Positions 12,072 through 24,000 of a stretch of 64,000 nt of DNA are shown one piece after another. The translations under genes and the position numbers were made by a program. Below the pieces are notes generated by a model. The model was not told the DNA's origin and did not search any database. It was given only the letters and a program-made list of their open reading frames with translations. The stretch comes from Climacteris rufus (taxonomy: Eukaryota; Chordata; Aves; Passeriformes; Climacteridae): the NCBI GenBank assembly GCA_013398175.1, contig VZRZ01005317.1:20553-84552 (forward strand), in the 5' to 3' direction. Position 1 is the stretch's first letter; every line of letters starts with the position of its first letter.

Positions 12072-15000
12072 GTAAGTTTACTCTGTCACTTCTGTCACTT
12101 CTAAAAGCCATTTAATGAAGATGTTGCCTGCTATTTCTACAAATCCCAGGACTTTCTGCATTCCCAGGGTCTGTGATTTCATGGGAAAATCACTCGAAGG
12201 GGGAGCTGGCAGCCTGAGCTGCGGCACGTTCCCACATACGAAGCACTGCCCAGGTCAGTTGGGCTTCAGCTGGGTCAGGGCCAGAAGGTTCTCAAGGATG
12301 TTAAAGGGTCAACACATGCTTTGGTGGGTTATTCTTACGGGGTGTGGTGAGTTTATATCCTGTACCTACTCTGTGTTTGGCTCTGGTTAGTGCTTTGTAA
12401 TGGAAGGACTGGGGTGTGACTTGGGCTCCATCCTTCATAAACAGAAAATTCACTCGGAAAGCTCACAGGGCAGGTAATCCCTATGTCTATATATTTTAAA
12501 GGGGGGCATTTATGTCCTGTTTTGTTTTTGTTTTTGTTTTTCCTCATGTTATTTTGATGCTTTTCTTTTAAAAATCTGACAAATTTCTGGCATCAGGTCA
12601 TTTCGGGACAAATTTAATTTGTATTTTTAAAAAAAGTTTTCCAATGTCTGAAGTATGGAAAAGTCTGAAAAACCATTAGCCCTCCCCAGGTGTGTTCCCA
12701 GGGCTCAAAATACTGCATTTTGCAACTGCAAAATGGTGATTTATAAATTGGTCACATTGTTTACAATGTCAGACTCAGGGGGGTTGGGGCAATATTTTTC
12801 TGTCTAAAGAATTACAGACTTTGGTGAATTCCCAGGAACAGCCTGAGGCTCCGATCTGCTGTTGGATGGAGCTGTCATCAGTACAGGACATGGGGATAAT
12901 CCATGGAAGAGTTTGAGTTCGTAGAGCTGCAGTTTGGGGCTGTGCAGGTGATATCTCTGGTGCCTGTGCTCAGTTTGGGGCATGCCATTCCCAGGAAGAT
13001 ATTGGCCGGAAGGGAGAGGCTCAGAGACAAGAAACACACCCAGAATGGTAGGGTGGGGATCAGCCAAAAACCCCCAGGTCCTTAATTAAGAAGAAAGGCT
13101 GCAGAGGATGTAAGTGTGGTTTGTACCTTTATCAAGTTTCCTCAAGTGTCTTTATCAGGTTTTCTCTGTGCTCATTCTCGCTCAAATTGGCAGAGGGGGA
13201 AAACAAAGTGTGTGGCTGCTCCTGCACCATGCAGAGGTTACTCTGAGTGCAGACTGGGACTGAGTAATTTTCTCCAGTCAGGACAGGGTCATGCTGAGCC
13301 ACAGATCTCTGGAGTGTTTCAAGTACACCACATCCCTAAATTCAGTCCCAGGTCAGATGGGGCTTGGAGCAACCCAGTTTAGTGGAGTATGTCCCTGCCC
13401 ATGGCATGTGGTGGATCTGGTTGGGCTTTAAGGTCCCTTCCAACCCAAACCAGTCTGGGATTTCCTGATTGCACCTCTCTCAGGACCACACCACTGCCAA
13501 GCCCCAGGTTGACAGTTCCTATCATTCTACCCAGTTTATCTCTCATCTCCCTGTATTTCAGGGTTGCTTTTTTTTAAAAAATGCTGGAGTCTTTAGTATC
13601 AGCTCATTGTGTGACAGAAGCAGCTTTCACAGTCAAAAAATGCAGGTCTTGTCCTTGGGTTTATTAGTTTTTATGGCTGGAAAAATAAGCTCTACAGAAG
13701 AAAAAAAAAGAGTCACTGAAAAAATACAGAATTTCTTAGTTTAGGCTATATTGGGACTGTGTTAACCTGCTCACAGCCAGGCAGTGTCTAAGTCTGGGAA
13801 GCACTGCCGGGTACTCACAGGGCCAAAACCTGAGAGGACTCCAGCTGCAGCATCCTCCAGATCCTCCACATCCTTCACATCCTCCACATCCTGCACTTCC
13901 CTCCATCTGTGCTTTTGTTCCAACATCCTCCCAAAGGTCCCTGCTGCCACAAAACCCTTTCAATACTGCATCTCTGCATTCAGCAAGGCAGCCAGTGCTG
14001 GAAATGCCAAAATAGAGACATTTCCCCATGGTGAGGGAGTGAAGTTGCCTGCTCACAGCAGGACCAGCCTCATGTTTGGATGGTGCTGACTGCCCTGGCC
14101 CTGCTCCATCCAGCCCCATGGAAGTGCAGCCAAGAATGGCCCTGTACAGTGCTGGAGATTGAGTCCAGGGAAGGGAAGGGTCCTCCATCCCCAGGAACAT
14201 GTCTTGGTCATGGAGTGATGGACACCATAGGGACTACGGGGCTACGTGAGTCTGGTGGCAGATACAGACATCCAGGGACCTCCCAGAAAAAGACACCAGC
14301 AATGGCACAGTGACACAATGTGGCATCAGACCCCAGGGCAGCCTCGGGAATGGCAGCATCCCTTCCGCAAGGACTCTCCAGCTGCAGCCCTACCTGAGCC
14401 CATGTGCAGCTCCCCACCCATAAGGCACTGCTCTGCCTGGACCTGTGGCCCTTGTTCCAAAATCCATGAGAAAACTGGATTTACATCCCCAGCAAAGAGG
14501 GGGGACACCAGATCAAGGACTCCTGGGCTTTGGGGTGGCAGCAGAAGGGGAGGAAAGGAAACCAGCAGGGTCCAGAGGCTGCACACAGGCAGGAGGTGAT
14601 TTGTACCAAATGGTGAGGAGCAGATGAGCTCAGAGAGACAATCCTGGGGCTCCTTAGCCCAGAGCTCAGCTTTCATGGCATGAGGGGCTCTAACAATCGA
14701 TATGACCTTGGAATCCTCCACATGGAGTTTCAGTGGAACCTGGTCTCACTGAGACTGGAGTTAACACTGCATGGGGGAAACTGAGGCAGGGAGTGGCTGA
14801 GGAATTCACTCAAGTCACAGGGAAGATCTGTTTCAGACAGGATTTGGATCAGTGTGTCTCATGTCCCAGAGCCCTCATAGAGCCCTTGTCAGCTCTGTCC
14901 TTCCCCAGCAAAATGGGTGCTGGGGCAGAGCTGGGTGACTAAACCAGCTAAAACCCACTGTGAGGATGGGCATTAAACAGGAGCCCACACAGGCATTAAA

Positions 15001-18000
15001 CAGGAGCTTGGACCAGGACTGTTTCTGGTGGTACTGGGTGCTATAACTCTGCGCAAGCAGACCTCAGCCACCACAGCCACCATGGCCACTACACAAGAGA
15101 TGTGAGAGTGGAAAGCAGGAAAACTCCTGGCATGGGGCAGGCAGGTGCTTGGCACCTCTTCCCATCCCTGAGTGAGAGGCCATGATCCTGGTCCAGGTAT
15201 CAAAGCACTGGGGCTCCCCAGGGACTCACATATTTGGAAGCCATTCCCATGTTCAGGCAATTGGCCCTGGGATTGGTAGGCCTGAGTGTTTAATCCCAAG
15301 CACCTGGAGCTGCCAGGGCCAACCCTGTCCCCAAGGGCTATCTGGGTAGTGCCTCCGTGCTTCCCGAAGGGCTGAGCCACTGCCAGGCGCAGAGCTGGCT
15401 CCGAGCTGCACGGCACAGCACAAATCCATGGCACATGCCCTGGCTGCGGCCACGGGCACTTGGCAGGGCAGGAGGGATTTCACATGGACACAGCAGGAGC
15501 TTGTGTAAGATGTGGGAGGTGTTGGTGTCACCACTGTTTTCAGAGAGACTGTTGCCTTCCCTCCTCCCAGCCCTGTCCACGCAAGGATCAATATTGCTGC
15601 TGGCACATTGCTGAGGTGCAGGAAGTACTGGAGACCAACCTGTCACACTTTTGTGCAATGCTACATTTAAAATCTGTCCCATCCTCACACAGAACCGGAT
15701 GTTTCAGGGTACAGCGAGAGCTCTTGGTGTGGGTGCCACCCCAAAGCTGGTGCTAAGCCAGGCACTTGGGCTCAACCTTTGGTTTAGTCTGGGACAAGTG
15801 GAGAGTGCAGGTGGCAGAGGTGCAACAGGGACACCCTGGGGCACATCCCTGAGCAGCCGCTGGCCCTTGGGACACCACCCTCGTACAGACACGCGCGTGC
15901 ACACACACACACACACACAGGTGTGCACATGTGTGCACACTCACACTCTCTAGCTACGTGCCAGCGGGCAGGAGTGCCCAAAGACCTAATGATGTTGTTT
16001 CACCATTTCCTCTTTCTGCTTTGTGTTGCATTTCCTGTGGTTGTGGAAAACGCTATTAGGACAGCCCTGAGCAAGGATGGGGACACGCAGGGCAGAGGAG
16101 AGGCCCACTGCCCACTTCTCTCTGTCAGCATCCCCCAGGCTCCCTGGGCTGCAGTGTGTCCCAGACAAGTGGGCACATGGCTGCAGTGTGCTCTGCCTGG
16201 GGAATCCTAAAACTGCAGAGACACTTATGCCCAGGAGGAAGAGCCAAGGGTGACACCACAGCAGCTGTGTCCCAGCCACTTGTCACATTGGCCATTGGCA
16301 GCAGGAGTTGCAGAGCCACCCAGTCCAGTCTGTACCAGAGGAGGTCCTCCTGCCCTAAGGTCCCACAGGCATTTTGGGGCCCTTTAATCCCCCCACAGGC
16401 TCACCAGGCTCTGACCTTCAGGATTGATGCCAGCCTGTGTCTCCCAGAGTCCCCATGGCCACTGACAGAGCCCAACCTTTGCCTGTGATATTGGTGCCAA
16501 CCACCACCAGCACATTTCTGGACTCGTGCCCCTTCTCTCCCCTCCTTTCCCTGGATTTGAAGCCAAACCAAGACCAGCCACTGAGTTAGTGTCTGCACAA
16601 GGTGGCACCAACCACCCTGGGGTTGGGGTGGTGGGAAGAGGTGGCCAATCCCTGGCAGGGCTGTGGATACCACCCTGCGCCCCTGGGAATTCACTCCTTC
16701 CCCTCCTGTTGCCCCAAAGTGTCTGCAGGAAGGCACAAGGGGAGATGAAACCTCTGCCAGCAGTGGGATCTTCACTCCAACACCTGTGTGATGCTGCAGG
16801 GGTGAGAGAACCCTTTGAGGAGCTGGCAGGTGGGGACTGATGCTCAGCCTTGGGCAGAATGAAGCCCAGCTCATACCAGACTGGGGAGAAGGGTATAAAA
16901 GGAGCAAGGAGGCAACATCCAGGGCTTTGGGGTTGGAAAGGGGATAGAGGAGGGCCCCGGTGGGGCTGTGGCTGCTCAGGAATCTGGAGACTGAGCACTG
17001 ACACTTCAGCAGATGTGTGAGTTTGGGTTCTGTGGGCTGTAACTACTCTGTTTTGCTGTTTCAGGGGGCAACATCTGCACCACCCGTGGAGTGAACTCCT
17101 GCAAGCAGTGCCTGGCTGTCAGCCCCCTCTGTGCCTGGTGCTCTGCTGAGGTAAGAGCTGGGGGCTGAGCAGGGCTGAAGCACATGCCTGAGTGGGGCAG
17201 GGGATTTAAAGGCAGGGAAGACCTTTGGGATGAGTCCAGGCTACAGCCACAAGCTCGATCTCCATCTGTTCCCACCATTTCTAAATATGTTCCTTGGTGG
17301 CACCTGGCTCAGATCTTGGCTCAAGGCACTTGGTCACTGGGCACTGCTCCTGCCCTTCTCCAAACATATGCCCCTTATCTGAGTGTGTTGGTGGGAGCTA
17401 CATTGACCTGGCTGGGAAATGGTGGTGTTTCCAACTAGGAATTCACTATTTATTTCAAATAATGTACATTTTAAAACTTAGTTTACTTTTGGTTTGCGTC
17501 TCAGAAACCTGTTGTAAAGCTCCCATTGAAGGAGGATAATTCCTGGAAGAGATGAAAAGGGAAGGGGGCCTGGAAGGAGGAACTGAAAATACTGATTAGA
17601 AGTTAAGGGCTGGGTTTAAAAACCTGGTTTCATTAGAAAGAAGGGGAGAAGAAGACAAGGTGCCTGGCTTTGATTACTGAGCTAAACTGGATGTGAGTGC
17701 TGAGCTGTGACTCGCCAATCACCCTGATTGGGCAGGTGAGAGCCAGGCAGATCTGCCACATACCCCTCCAAAAATGCTGCCCTGGGGGTTAATCCATTGG
17801 GTTAGAGGAGGGAGTTTCCCAGGGCGATGGGAGAGGAGCCCCGGGGCAGAGCCAAGGGAGGTGAGGCTGGGATGGGGAAAGGTGATGAAACGTTTTTCAA
17901 GGCTTTTCTTGCTTTCTCCTTCTCTGTCCTTGAAATCCCACTTCTGTCAGCTGCAGTTGTGCCGATAGTGCCCACTGGGACTTTGAAAAGGCCTGGGAAA

Positions 18001-21000
18001 AGTGATCCAAGCTGGAAAACACTGTTGGATCTTGCCAGCATGGCCTGATGCTTTGGGGTCAGAGCATATCAGGAGGGGAGACCTCTGTTTGCTGTGCCAG
18101 TCAGATCTGACTCTTGGCACGTTGTGTGAACAAAGATGTTTGTGCCCATCTTATCTCCTGCAAGGAGTGGCTGAAATGTGCATCTTGATAAGGGGTCTGG
18201 CTTCCCTCTCCATCCCCTCTCCGAGGGGGAATGGTGGCTGGGCTGGGCTCCTCCTTCCCGGACACTGATCCTGTGCTGAGCCGGTGTCTTGACACTGCAG
18301 TGGGAGCCGTGATGGTTTTTTTTTTCCTCCAGATCAGCAAAGGTTTCCAAAAAAGGAAATATTTCCAGTGCTGCTCTGAGCTGTGCTCATGGACAGACAT
18401 GACAAGAGCGAGGGAGCCGTCCCACTGCCAGAGCCAGCCCCCGGAGAGCCTGGCTGTGTGCTCTGCTCAGCAACTCTGCCTCCAACATCTGGACCACATT
18501 GTCTTAATTTAGCAAATGAGGGTTTTTTCTGTGGGTTTGTTTAATTTCCCTGGGGTGGGGGAGGTCTCTGATACTGCACCCCTGTGCTTTTAAAGGGACA
18601 GTGCCCATATTTGTGTTTCTTCCACTCCCACTGCAGCCCTTTTGCACTCACAGTGCCTTCCCAAGGAGCCAGGGGTGAGGAGTTATCCCTGCTCCATCCT
18701 GGTTTTGGATTGGAGAAGGATTTCATTGTGGTTTCTTGTGATCACTGATCCCCCCCTTCCCCCCCACCCCCAAGCACTGATGCAGAGGAGAGTTGAGTTT
18801 TACTTATTTTTCAGAAAACTTGACCACTCTTACCAACAAACAGATGTTCTCATCTGCTTTTTTGGAAAAAGCCGGCCAAGCTGTAACACTGAGATGTATC
18901 TCTAAAATCCCTTTGGAGATTATTGTGACAGATCTTCCAGGGTCTCATCCACCCAAAACGTCACTCAGTCTGAGTCCCTTGGAAGCCAGACTGGACCAGG
19001 GTTGGATTTTAGAGAAACTGCTGGAAGGTTTTAGCTCAATTTGTGGAGGTAGGTGCTCTGAGCACTCCCAGGAACTGTCCTGCAGAGAAGCTGATGCTGC
19101 ATGTGGTTGTCTCTGACATGAAAACAGAGATGGTCTGGGGAATGTGCAAGTTCTCGCAGGCTCTGCTCTGGGAGCTCAGGGATGGAACTGAGTCTGCCAG
19201 AGCCCTGCCCAACCCTGCCCTCATTTATAGACTCTGGAGGCAGTGATTGGGATAAAATCATCAGGTCTCCCATTCTGGAGGGAGAATGAGCAGATGCTGA
19301 GCTAAAACCTCCCTCCCTGGGACAGAAGGCTGGGAGAGCTGGAGAGCATCTCTGGGAAGGGCTGTAGGAAGACTGGGATACAGGGGGGGCCCACATCCCC
19401 CCACAACTCCATGTAGGGAGCCGATGCCGTCAGGGCTGTGCTGAAAGGGAATGGATGAAATCCCTATGGTGTGAGTTTGTCACCAGCAAGACTGGGCTGC
19501 CTCTGGGTCGGTCCTACCTGGGGCTGTGCCCCAGGTGCTGAGTCAGCAAGATGGCAGAGCCTGGGGTCAAAAATAGACTGGGGGCTGCCAGGGCCTTGTA
19601 GCCAAATGTCCCACTTTTGTGGTACTTTTTGTTGTTGGGGAGGCTCCTGTGAGTCCTGAGTCAATCGCTATATTTAGGGCTCCGGGGAAGGGGGAAGGGT
19701 GCTATTTAACCCTGGGTTAAACAGCTTGCCCATGGAAATCTCGCAGCAGGAAGGATACTGCTAATCCCATAAGGTGTCATGAGGCCTTTGAGGTCCTGGG
19801 AGCTGACTAGAATCTCCAGGTATCTCCCAGCACCCCAGTTAAAACCCATCTGCCCAGCCTGCTTTTCACCCACATATTTTTCCAGTGATTTCCCTGCCTA
19901 GGACGGGAATGTACATGATTGTTGATGGGATCTGGAGTGAACCAGACACCCCTTCATGCATCAGGGAGCCCCGTGGAGTGAGCCTGTGGGGTGGGTAGGT
20001 GCAAGGGAGCTAATTTGGAGGGATGACTCGTTCTCCTCTCCCTCACCACACTGTCTGGGCGGGGGCAGGGGAGGAACACGCCTGCTGATGTATTTTTTGG
20101 CTATAGCTTGGCCACTGTTTCCAGAGGGCCATGGGCCAGCCAGGGCCTCCTGACACCATTTGTGTTTTTCTACTCATTTGCATAAAACACACAAATTCAT
20201 CCCTGGGTTCAACCAGCCTGAACCCAGGGCAGCTGATATCCTGGATGGAGACCTCTCCAGCACTGGAAGGGTCAGTGTTGGGATCCAGCACCCTGGGAGC
20301 AGGGAGAGCACTGAATCAGCCTCACCAGGACATGTGCCACCTCCCTTTGCTAAAGGGAGAGGCTGTGCTGGTCCTCTGCTGGAGGACTCCAATGCAGAAA
20401 GATTTGAGCTGGGGGAGGAGATGGAGAAACCCTTTGGAGGGGAGGGTAGATGCTGCCTGAGTGGGAACATGCAGCAGCAGATTGTGGCAGTGTCAGGCTG
20501 GGAGAGAAATTCTTCCCATATTTGTCTTCATAAGCAACCGAAGGGACATGAAGCCTCCTGAATGCACTATGATAAGGATGAGGAGCTGGGAGCTTTCTAG
20601 GAAAGGAGGGACTGGGCTGGAGCTCACTGTGACTCCACACTTTGTGTTTCCTGACCCTGACAGGCTCTTAAAGTCTTCTCCCACAGCCCTGGTGCCTTTG
20701 CACTCTTTCACTCCTTTTTTGGTGCTCCTTTCCCCAGTCAGCTCCATCCGTTAGGAAGCTGGAGAGCTGGAGATAGGTCTGATCTGCTTCCAGACAGGAA
20801 CTGAACACTGCTCCGTGCAATGAGCTCACCCACAATGGACGTGCTCCTTGCTCGTGGCGGGATTTCTAAGGGCCTGTGTTGGGAAAAAAAGGGGAGAAAA
20901 GGTGATTTGTCTTTTGTCAAAGTAATAGATAATTTTAAAAATCCGACACTGCCCCTACCCAGCCTGCCATGTTCACATCCTGCCACATCCTCCTCTAGCC

Positions 21001-24000
21001 ATCCCAGGAGAGGCAGGATTTCCTTTTAGCTCTGCCAAAACCCAAATCTAAGGCTCCAGCTGCCAGGACTCAGGAGGAGGTTGGCAGGGATGTGTTATCC
21101 ATAGCACTTTGGCAGGGACCAATGAGCTCCTGTTCTGAACCCCAGCAGGCCTTGCTAATCCCAAATCCCCTCTGTCTGCTGCCTTCCTCAGGCAGAGACC
21201 ATGTGCCTCAAAAAGCCTCTGATCCTGGTATGGCATTAAGTGTGATAAGGCAGGGGGTCTCCAAGGAGAAGGTGAGCCTTTTCTCCCTCTCCCAGCATAG
21301 TCCTAGGGGGTTCCTAACTGTGTCCGTCTCCCACAGGTCTGGGCACAGTCATCCCCTCGCTGTGACCTACGTGCCAACCTCCTGCACAATGGCTGTGGGC
21401 AGGACCACATCGAGTCCCCCAGCAGCAGCATCACCATCTTGGAGGACCGACCCCTCAGCAACAAGGGCTCGGGGGGGTCCACCACCACCCAGATGAGCCC
21501 CCAGAGAATACAGCTGAACTTGCGGCCAGGTAAGAGACCCTGAACTGCAGGAAGGGTGGGATTCAGTGGGAATAACCCAAAGGGCTCAAGCCCTGAGTGA
21601 GCCATTGCTCTGCCTCACTGGTCAAGGTGGTCTTGTGTCCTTTGGGGGCAAGGCCAGGCTGGCAGCTGCACAGAATCCTCCAGAACATCCCTGGTGGGCA
21701 GCTGGGCTGTCTGATCACTGTGTTTGTTCTCTTGACTCTATCCTGAGGTATCCAAGGGGTAGGATGGCATTGGACTTCAACAACACATGGGGTATTTTAC
21801 AAAGCTATTTAGACCTGAGGCACTGCTGCTGTGCTTGGAATGCCTGGGTGGAAGTCAGCTCGTGTCTAACGAGCTGCTGAGCAGCTGGCAGGGTTGCATT
21901 GCCAACAGGTCCCTGTAATTTCCCAGTCTCTCCTCTGCCAGGCAGGCTGGAGCCAATTAACTGCTCTGGTCCTTTGCCAGCATCCAGGAGTTTCAAGGAT
22001 GCCAGGCAGAAAGCAAAACAAATGGGCAAGAGGTCACAAAACCGGTTTGAGGAATGTGAAGAGTGGTGCCGCCATTGTGCTCTGCCCAGACATCCATTCA
22101 TGGGTGACTCTCCAGTCTTAGTGACTCTTCCAGTCTCAGCAGGAACAATTTTGGTTCCTCATGCTCATTAAAGCCCCAGGGCCAGATATCAATGGCTGAT
22201 GGCATGTGGCCTCTGTGCACATCCCTGGGCATGGCCAGGAGGAGTCCTGCCCCATCAGAAGGACAGCAGGTGGAGGCGTCCCCATGTAATGGGGACATGG
22301 AGCTGCTATGTAGCCCGTATTTTATTTAGATCTAAAGGTAGTTGGCAGGAGGAGGTGAGTGTGCTGCTCTGAGTGCTGTTCGTTGGAATAAATAGGAGAA
22401 ACCCCCAGCTTGCTACCATCTCTGCTGAACCAAGAAGGTTTGGCACAAATCATCTGCCTTGACTCATGAACCAAGACCACATCACGAAGGACACAGGCAG
22501 GACAGGTCACAGTTCATGTCCCGCAAGCTCAGAATCCTCATGGTTTCAGCTCAGTGAGGACAAACAGCTGCTCTCTGAGCACAAAGATGGGACTTCTAGC
22601 TCCGTGGTGAGGTCCCAGCAGAGCAGGAGGAGGGGTGGAGCTCTTTGGGCTCTCATAAATTTTGAAACTTTCATCCTGAAAGAACATGACATGCAGATTT
22701 AGATGGAAATCTGAAAACAATAATTTAAGCTCAATTAAGGCCTTTTTTCTCAATATTTGAGGTGTTCCAACAAGGCTGCAGCTGTGCTCCAGCTTATGTT
22801 TCAAAGAAACCATTTCAAAGACCTGAAGAAAGAACCTTTGTTTCTTAAAAAGGTAGAACGAAAAGGTCAACCCAAAGTGTTTTCAGCTATATTTTTTTTT
22901 AAGTGCAAAAGTCATCAAAATGGGGTTGTTCCCCAGAACGTTCTGTCTAAGGAGGTTTTTGTTTCAATGGAAAATGTTTTACCAAAATTTTCCCAGAAGG
23001 GGCTGGGAGGAGCCAAGAGGAGAGGAAAGGAACATGGATGGGGGAAGCCACAAAAGATGATCGGAGTCCTTGGTAGCTCAGAGAAGTCTGAAGCAGTCTT
23101 GCAGCCCATCTTGTGATCCCTGTATGACCCGCTGCCCAGACACTGGGGATTTCCCCCACTCCATCCAACTGTTCCTGTAGGATATCTTGGGAGGTCAGCC
23201 CTGGACAGGAGGATCTGCTCATGTCCTGGCACTGAGAGGTTTGGAGAACAGGAGCCATAACCCACATCTGTCATAAAATTACAGAAGGGTTTGGGTTGGA
23301 ACAGACCTTGAAGACCATGCTGTTCCAATCTCTGCCATGGGCAGGGATGCTTTCCACTAGACCAGGTTGCTCCAAGTTCAATCCAGCCTGGCCTTGGACA
23401 CTTCCTTCTCCCTAATCCTGTGGTGAGCCCCCCTGCCTCTTCCAGGAGAGGATCTTTCACTCCACTGCCTTGTCACTTTGCAGATGACTCCCAGGTCTTT
23501 CATGTCCAAGTGCGTCAAGTGGAAGATTACCCTGTGGACATCTACTACCTGATGGACCTGTCCAACTCCATGAAGGACGATCTGAGGAACATCCAGAACC
23601 TGGGCACAAAGCTGGCCAGCGAGATGCGCAAGCTCACCAGCAACCTACGCATTGGCTTCGGGGCCTTTGTGGACAAGCCCATTTCCCCCTACATGTACAT
23701 ATCTCCTCCAGAAGCCATCAAGAACCCTTGCTATGAGTAAGTCCAGGTTGAGGGAGTCCTGTAAGGGCCAGAAGTTAATGGGACACCACTGGAACGTGGC
23801 TGGAAATCCACACCAGTTGGTGAAGTACTGCAGCCCGTAGAAAGGACCTGTGTTGGAGAGGTTCTTAAAGGGTTATCTCCAATGGGAAGGACAACAGGCT
23901 GGAGCAGAGAAAGAGTGTGAGGAGAAAGAAATGGCAGAGGTGTTAGGAACTGAATGCATCCCCCATTCCCTGTTACCCTGTGCTACTAGGAGGTGGGTAG

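Larger units (their letters stand above)
12072..17064 (+). other. ITGB3: ITGB3 intron 1
   Basis: Nearly 5 kb, the largest ITGB3 intron. It holds one CR1 fragment, a 9-bp repeat cluster at 13851-13896 and an alternating purine-pyrimidine tract at 15889-15940, each listed separately. A minus-strand frame of 206 codons at 16384-17004 shows no family resemblance. Confidence 0.9.

Noticed and set aside
16384..17004. 206-codon minus-strand frame in ITGB3 intron 1
   Set aside because: Proline-rich and GC-driven, with no splice context or family match.
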